This document shows positions 61,101 to 64,000 of a DNA stretch of 64,000 bases, one piece after another. This DNA is from Magnolia sinica (Eukaryota; Streptophyta; Magnoliopsida; Magnoliales; Magnoliaceae). The notes beneath the pieces were generated by a model that was not told the origin of the DNA, searched no databases, and saw only the letters and a list, made by a program, of their open reading frames with translations. Position 1 is the first letter of the stretch. Every line of letters starts with the position of its first letter. Both the position numbers and the translations under genes were made by a program. The stretch covers positions 15,704,001-15,768,000 of the forward strand of contig NC_080588.1 in the NCBI RefSeq assembly GCF_029962835.1, written 5' to 3'.

Positions 61101-62610
61101 ATAAATACTAATTTCTATTTGAGTAATTTTTCATAATGATTGATCATTAGATTTATATTCAAATATAAACATGCGATGGATCTCAAATATCTCACTTTAC
61201 ATGTGTAAATACTATTGACATTGTGAGTAGCTTGTTTTAGCCCTCGCGGTTATTTAATGGTGTTTGTGGAAGTCCTTGAACTAGTGGCCATACTGTCTAA
61301 TAGATTAAAATGAATTTCCTTATCGTGGACTTATTATCTCGTGGATTATTTGTGCTTATATGGCGTTTGGGGATAATTCCATTTTTATTACATCCTTGGG
61401 ATGGATTATTTGCCCTATGCGGCTTGATGGAATATTTGCCCCATGTGGCTTTAATGGATAGTCTTCGTATAACCTTCCAATGGTGAGTTCTACTTGTAGA
61501 ACTATAATTGGTCACTAGTTGAGGAGGTTATCTTTAAACATCTTATTCGTTAGTCTCATAAGCAGGGGATGGTGGTATGAGACACTATGTTTGATCTGTC
61601 AGCCTATGCTGGGTGACAAGCTCCCCATAGTGACCTTTGAGCTTTCTTAAAATGGCTTTTTGAAATTGAAATAATATTGGTTGGGCTAATCATGCATTTG
61701 CATAGCATACAGACTTTATTGGGTGGTCGATGTAAGACACGGAGTTTCTTGGGTCACTATGGGCTGTACCATAGAGTATTTTACCAGATGATCCTAAGAT
61801 AATATCATATACATTCTTACCACTATCGCCTGTCCTTTTTTCATGGATTTTTTCGGGTGCCTAGACCTCCTTAGGGTGTACCTTTGAGTACTTTTTCGGG
61901 AGACTAGTTTACCTTGGGTGTCCTCATTACATGGTCTTTTTCGGGTGGTTAGTTCTCCTTAGGGCGTACAATTGAGTACTTTTTTGAGTGGCTAGTTTTC
62001 CTTGGGCGACCTTTTGCTAGCTAAATATACATCCCCAGGTCTGTGAGCATATGCATGCATCCATGCATTTAAACTAGAATATCTTGCTGGAATTTATTCA
62101 ATATATGCATATCTATTAATCTTTGTCTTATTATGATGATAATCATTGTGAAATATTCATTGTAGACTATTCCTAATAACTATCCTTAATTATCTTGATG
62201 ATATGACAAATATTGGGGGTTATACCTCACTGTGGTAGCCATTGACGCTATCAAACAATAATCAGTGTATAGGAGACGCTGAGGATACGCATGCTGCTAT
62301 TCATGTGGAATAAGAGAAGCCAGATGATCTTGCGACTCTCTATTCTTGATGTCATTTGTATTTAATTTGTATTGTTATATATTGTAAAAAACTTAAGACA
62401 TTGATTTGTATAAGTTTTCAAACAACTACTTGAATATTTGATTTTGTATATTTAGACTCCTTCCTATACTTAATTTGTTTCTATTTCGCAAAATTGCTAA
62501 CTCTGGTAAAGAAAAAGAATGTGCGTGAAATTCGGTATCTCTTCAAAGGTTAACACTTGGGTTTTCGGAAAACGAGAGTATACTCAGGTTTCGGGAACCG
62601 GGGTGTTACA
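58127..62610 (+). mobile_element. Second large solo LTR (4.48 kb) of the same gypsy family
   Basis: Exact target duplication GTTGT (58122-58126 and 62611-62615). Ends are TGTAACACC and GGGGTGTTACA. It is collinear with 46481-51770: shared blocks include 'GATCTTGAACATA', 'GACCATT', 'CTATGCTGGGTGACAAG' with 'AGTGACCTTTGAGCTTT', and the 3' end 'AAAGGTTAACACT'. No internal gag-pol is present. The interior includes purine-rich DNA (60.0-60.6 kb) with open frames lacking any domain. Confidence 0.85.
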
Positions 62611-62615
62611 GTTGT

Positions 62616-63001
62616 TCATTGTTGTCCAACAAAATGAGGAGAGTAAAAAATAATCTAAGAGAATTCTCTAAAGTTCAGATTCGTGTCTCTAAACTGATGC
62701 ATGGTCTAAATAAGGTCAGATGTTTGTATCAACACATATGCAAATGAATCCTAAATTTGGATTTCTAAGTTTTTTACTCATCACAAAGTAAGGGATCCTA
62801 AGTTTTGGTCTTTAATTAATTCAATCGCTACCCTACATAGTGTCCAATTGAGATGATGGGAGGAAATCCTTGAATTAAGTTTCTAATTTGTAGCTCTATC
62901 CTAATTTCTTCATTACAATTCATTAACCTAGGCTTAATCTCCAACGTAATATGTATTTAAGGTCCTCGTGAGAATATAAAATGTGAGCTCTGATACCAAT
63001 C
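62616..63001 (-). mobile_element. Leader of a minus-strand LTR retrotransposon, with primer site
   Basis: The minus strand at 62998-62987 reads TGGTATCAGAGC (tRNA-Met primer site), three bases from the LTR that starts at 63002. The rest is untranslated leader with no coding domain. It was probably joined to 57.9-58.12 kb before the solo LTR inserted. Confidence 0.65.
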
Positions 63002-64000
63002 TGTCATACCTCGAAATTGGGTACCCGAGTTTGCCAAACCCAAACCCTAACTTTAGGACTATGATTTGAATTTAAATAAAATATATCGTAACCACATCCT
63101 TTTCATACTTTTCCAAGGCAATCACAACCAACAAAAAAATAATATCATATTCCTTAATAAATGTTTCATTAAATCATTATAAGTCTTTACATTAAAAATA
63201 AAATACACTGAAATTCAAACTATTAATGAAATGAAGATCTTCAATGTTGTCCAACTAACTCTTCATGCTCAAGCCTTATACCTGCAAAACTACCTAAGAG
63301 GTTGTGAGCGTGGCGACTCATAGGGTCACATTCTTCTCAAAATTGAAAATTCTATAATAACACCAATATAACTTAATAAAATAAACATGATCAATTACAA
63401 GTATTGAATTTGCATTTTACATAATAATAGTAACGATTTGTTATTCATAATGACAAAATAAGATAAGACAATCTTCCAAGATCTTTTTTTGTTCAATCTA
63501 GAGAAGAGCACCTGTGTGTGTTAATATTTTTAGGGAATGACCCTTGGTAGAGCACCGATGTTGATCCTTTTAGGGAATGACCATTGGCAAAGCAACAGTA
63601 AATAGACTTTTAAGATAAATATCCAGGTAGAACACCCATGTGTACATATATATCTTTTTAGAAATCGCTTAGGGCAGAGTGCCCATGCCAATCCTTTCGT
63701 AAATGACCCTGGGCAGAGCACTTGTATCATGCCGATCCTTTCAGGAAAGACCCTGGGTAGTGCACACATAAAAAACAACGATCCTTTTAGGGTAGAGCAC
63801 TCATAACTTAAATACACAATAATCATCAAATGAATTTATTCTTCAATATGTAATAATAGACAACTAAATTCAATTTAAAAATGTACCAATAATGAAATAA
63901 TTTTAATTTATAACATGTAACAATAATGATAAATTCAGTCCATGACATATAATTATAATGAATTAAATCCAATCTACAAATGTAATAAAAGTTAAACAAA
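63002..64000 (-). mobile_element. LTR (5' LTR on the minus strand), running off the window
   Basis: It starts TGTCATACCTCG on the plus strand, so the minus-strand LTR ends GGTATGACA directly before the primer site. At 63490-63800 it has five to six degenerate units of about 50-60 bp around GATCCTTTTAGGGAATGACC and GGGCAGAGCAC. The open frame at 63829-63530 is a translation of these repeats. Confidence 0.65.

Overview
This window is nuclear DNA of a flowering plant and consists mostly of nested transposable elements. The only intact-looking gene is a leucine-rich-repeat receptor kinase of the RPK2/TOADSTOOL2 type (minus strand, 38184-41579). Many short inverted-repeat elements carry a 'GTGGGGCCCACC ... 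GTGTTTTATCCAC' style core. I associate such repeats with magnoliid genomes, but that placement is an inference. Nothing suggests a prokaryote or organelle.

Region 1 (246-22703) is the most interesting part. It reads as one giant Mutator-like element (MULE), about 22.4 kb long. It has terminal inverted repeats at 255-385 and 22540-22694 and a 9-bp target duplication with one mismatch (246-254 and 22695-22703). Inside lie a decayed MuDR-type transposase on the plus strand (1519-5930) and, convergent to it, a decayed DUF1985/coiled-coil/Ulp1-like (C48) cysteine protease gene on the minus strand (13560-20880). This pairing is the hallmark of Kaonashi-type MULEs. Next to both ends, and again in the middle, are arrays of a 21-bp minisatellite whose 7-codon unit reads as a coiled-coil heptad. 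The middle arrays form the arms of a second, foldback-like inverted structure (about 7.9-13.4 kb). That structure encloses a plant retrotransposon ORF1-like fragment and a 359-bp tandem repeat. Two solo LTRs (2982-4955 and 13629-17883) later split the transposase and the protease gene.

Region 2 (22.7-38.2 kb) is repeat-rich intergenic DNA. It holds a complete but inactivated Ty3/gypsy retrotransposon (25598-31532, minus strand, TSD AGATG), a hAT MITE with an 8-bp TSD inside an old tandem duplication, a Tourist-like MITE with TSD TTA, and another TIR element at 32.75-33.28 kb.

Region 3 (38.2-41.9 kb) is the receptor kinase gene with its CT-repeat leader. Region 4 (41.9-56 kb) has several foldback MITEs. 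A Ty1/copia retrotransposon (43358-53887) interrupts one of them. That copia element was itself hit by a hAT element in gag (44439-45183, TSD CTTCTAGC) and by a 5.3-kb solo LTR in the integrase (46481-51770, TSD CAGAG).

Region 5 (56-64 kb) contains a second solo LTR of that same large-LTR family (58127-62610, TSD GTTGT). It sits within the leader of another LTR retrotransposon, whose LTR begins at 63002 and runs off the window.

All calls come from reading the sequence by eye. No database search or alignment program was run, so boundaries given as 'about' are approximate.
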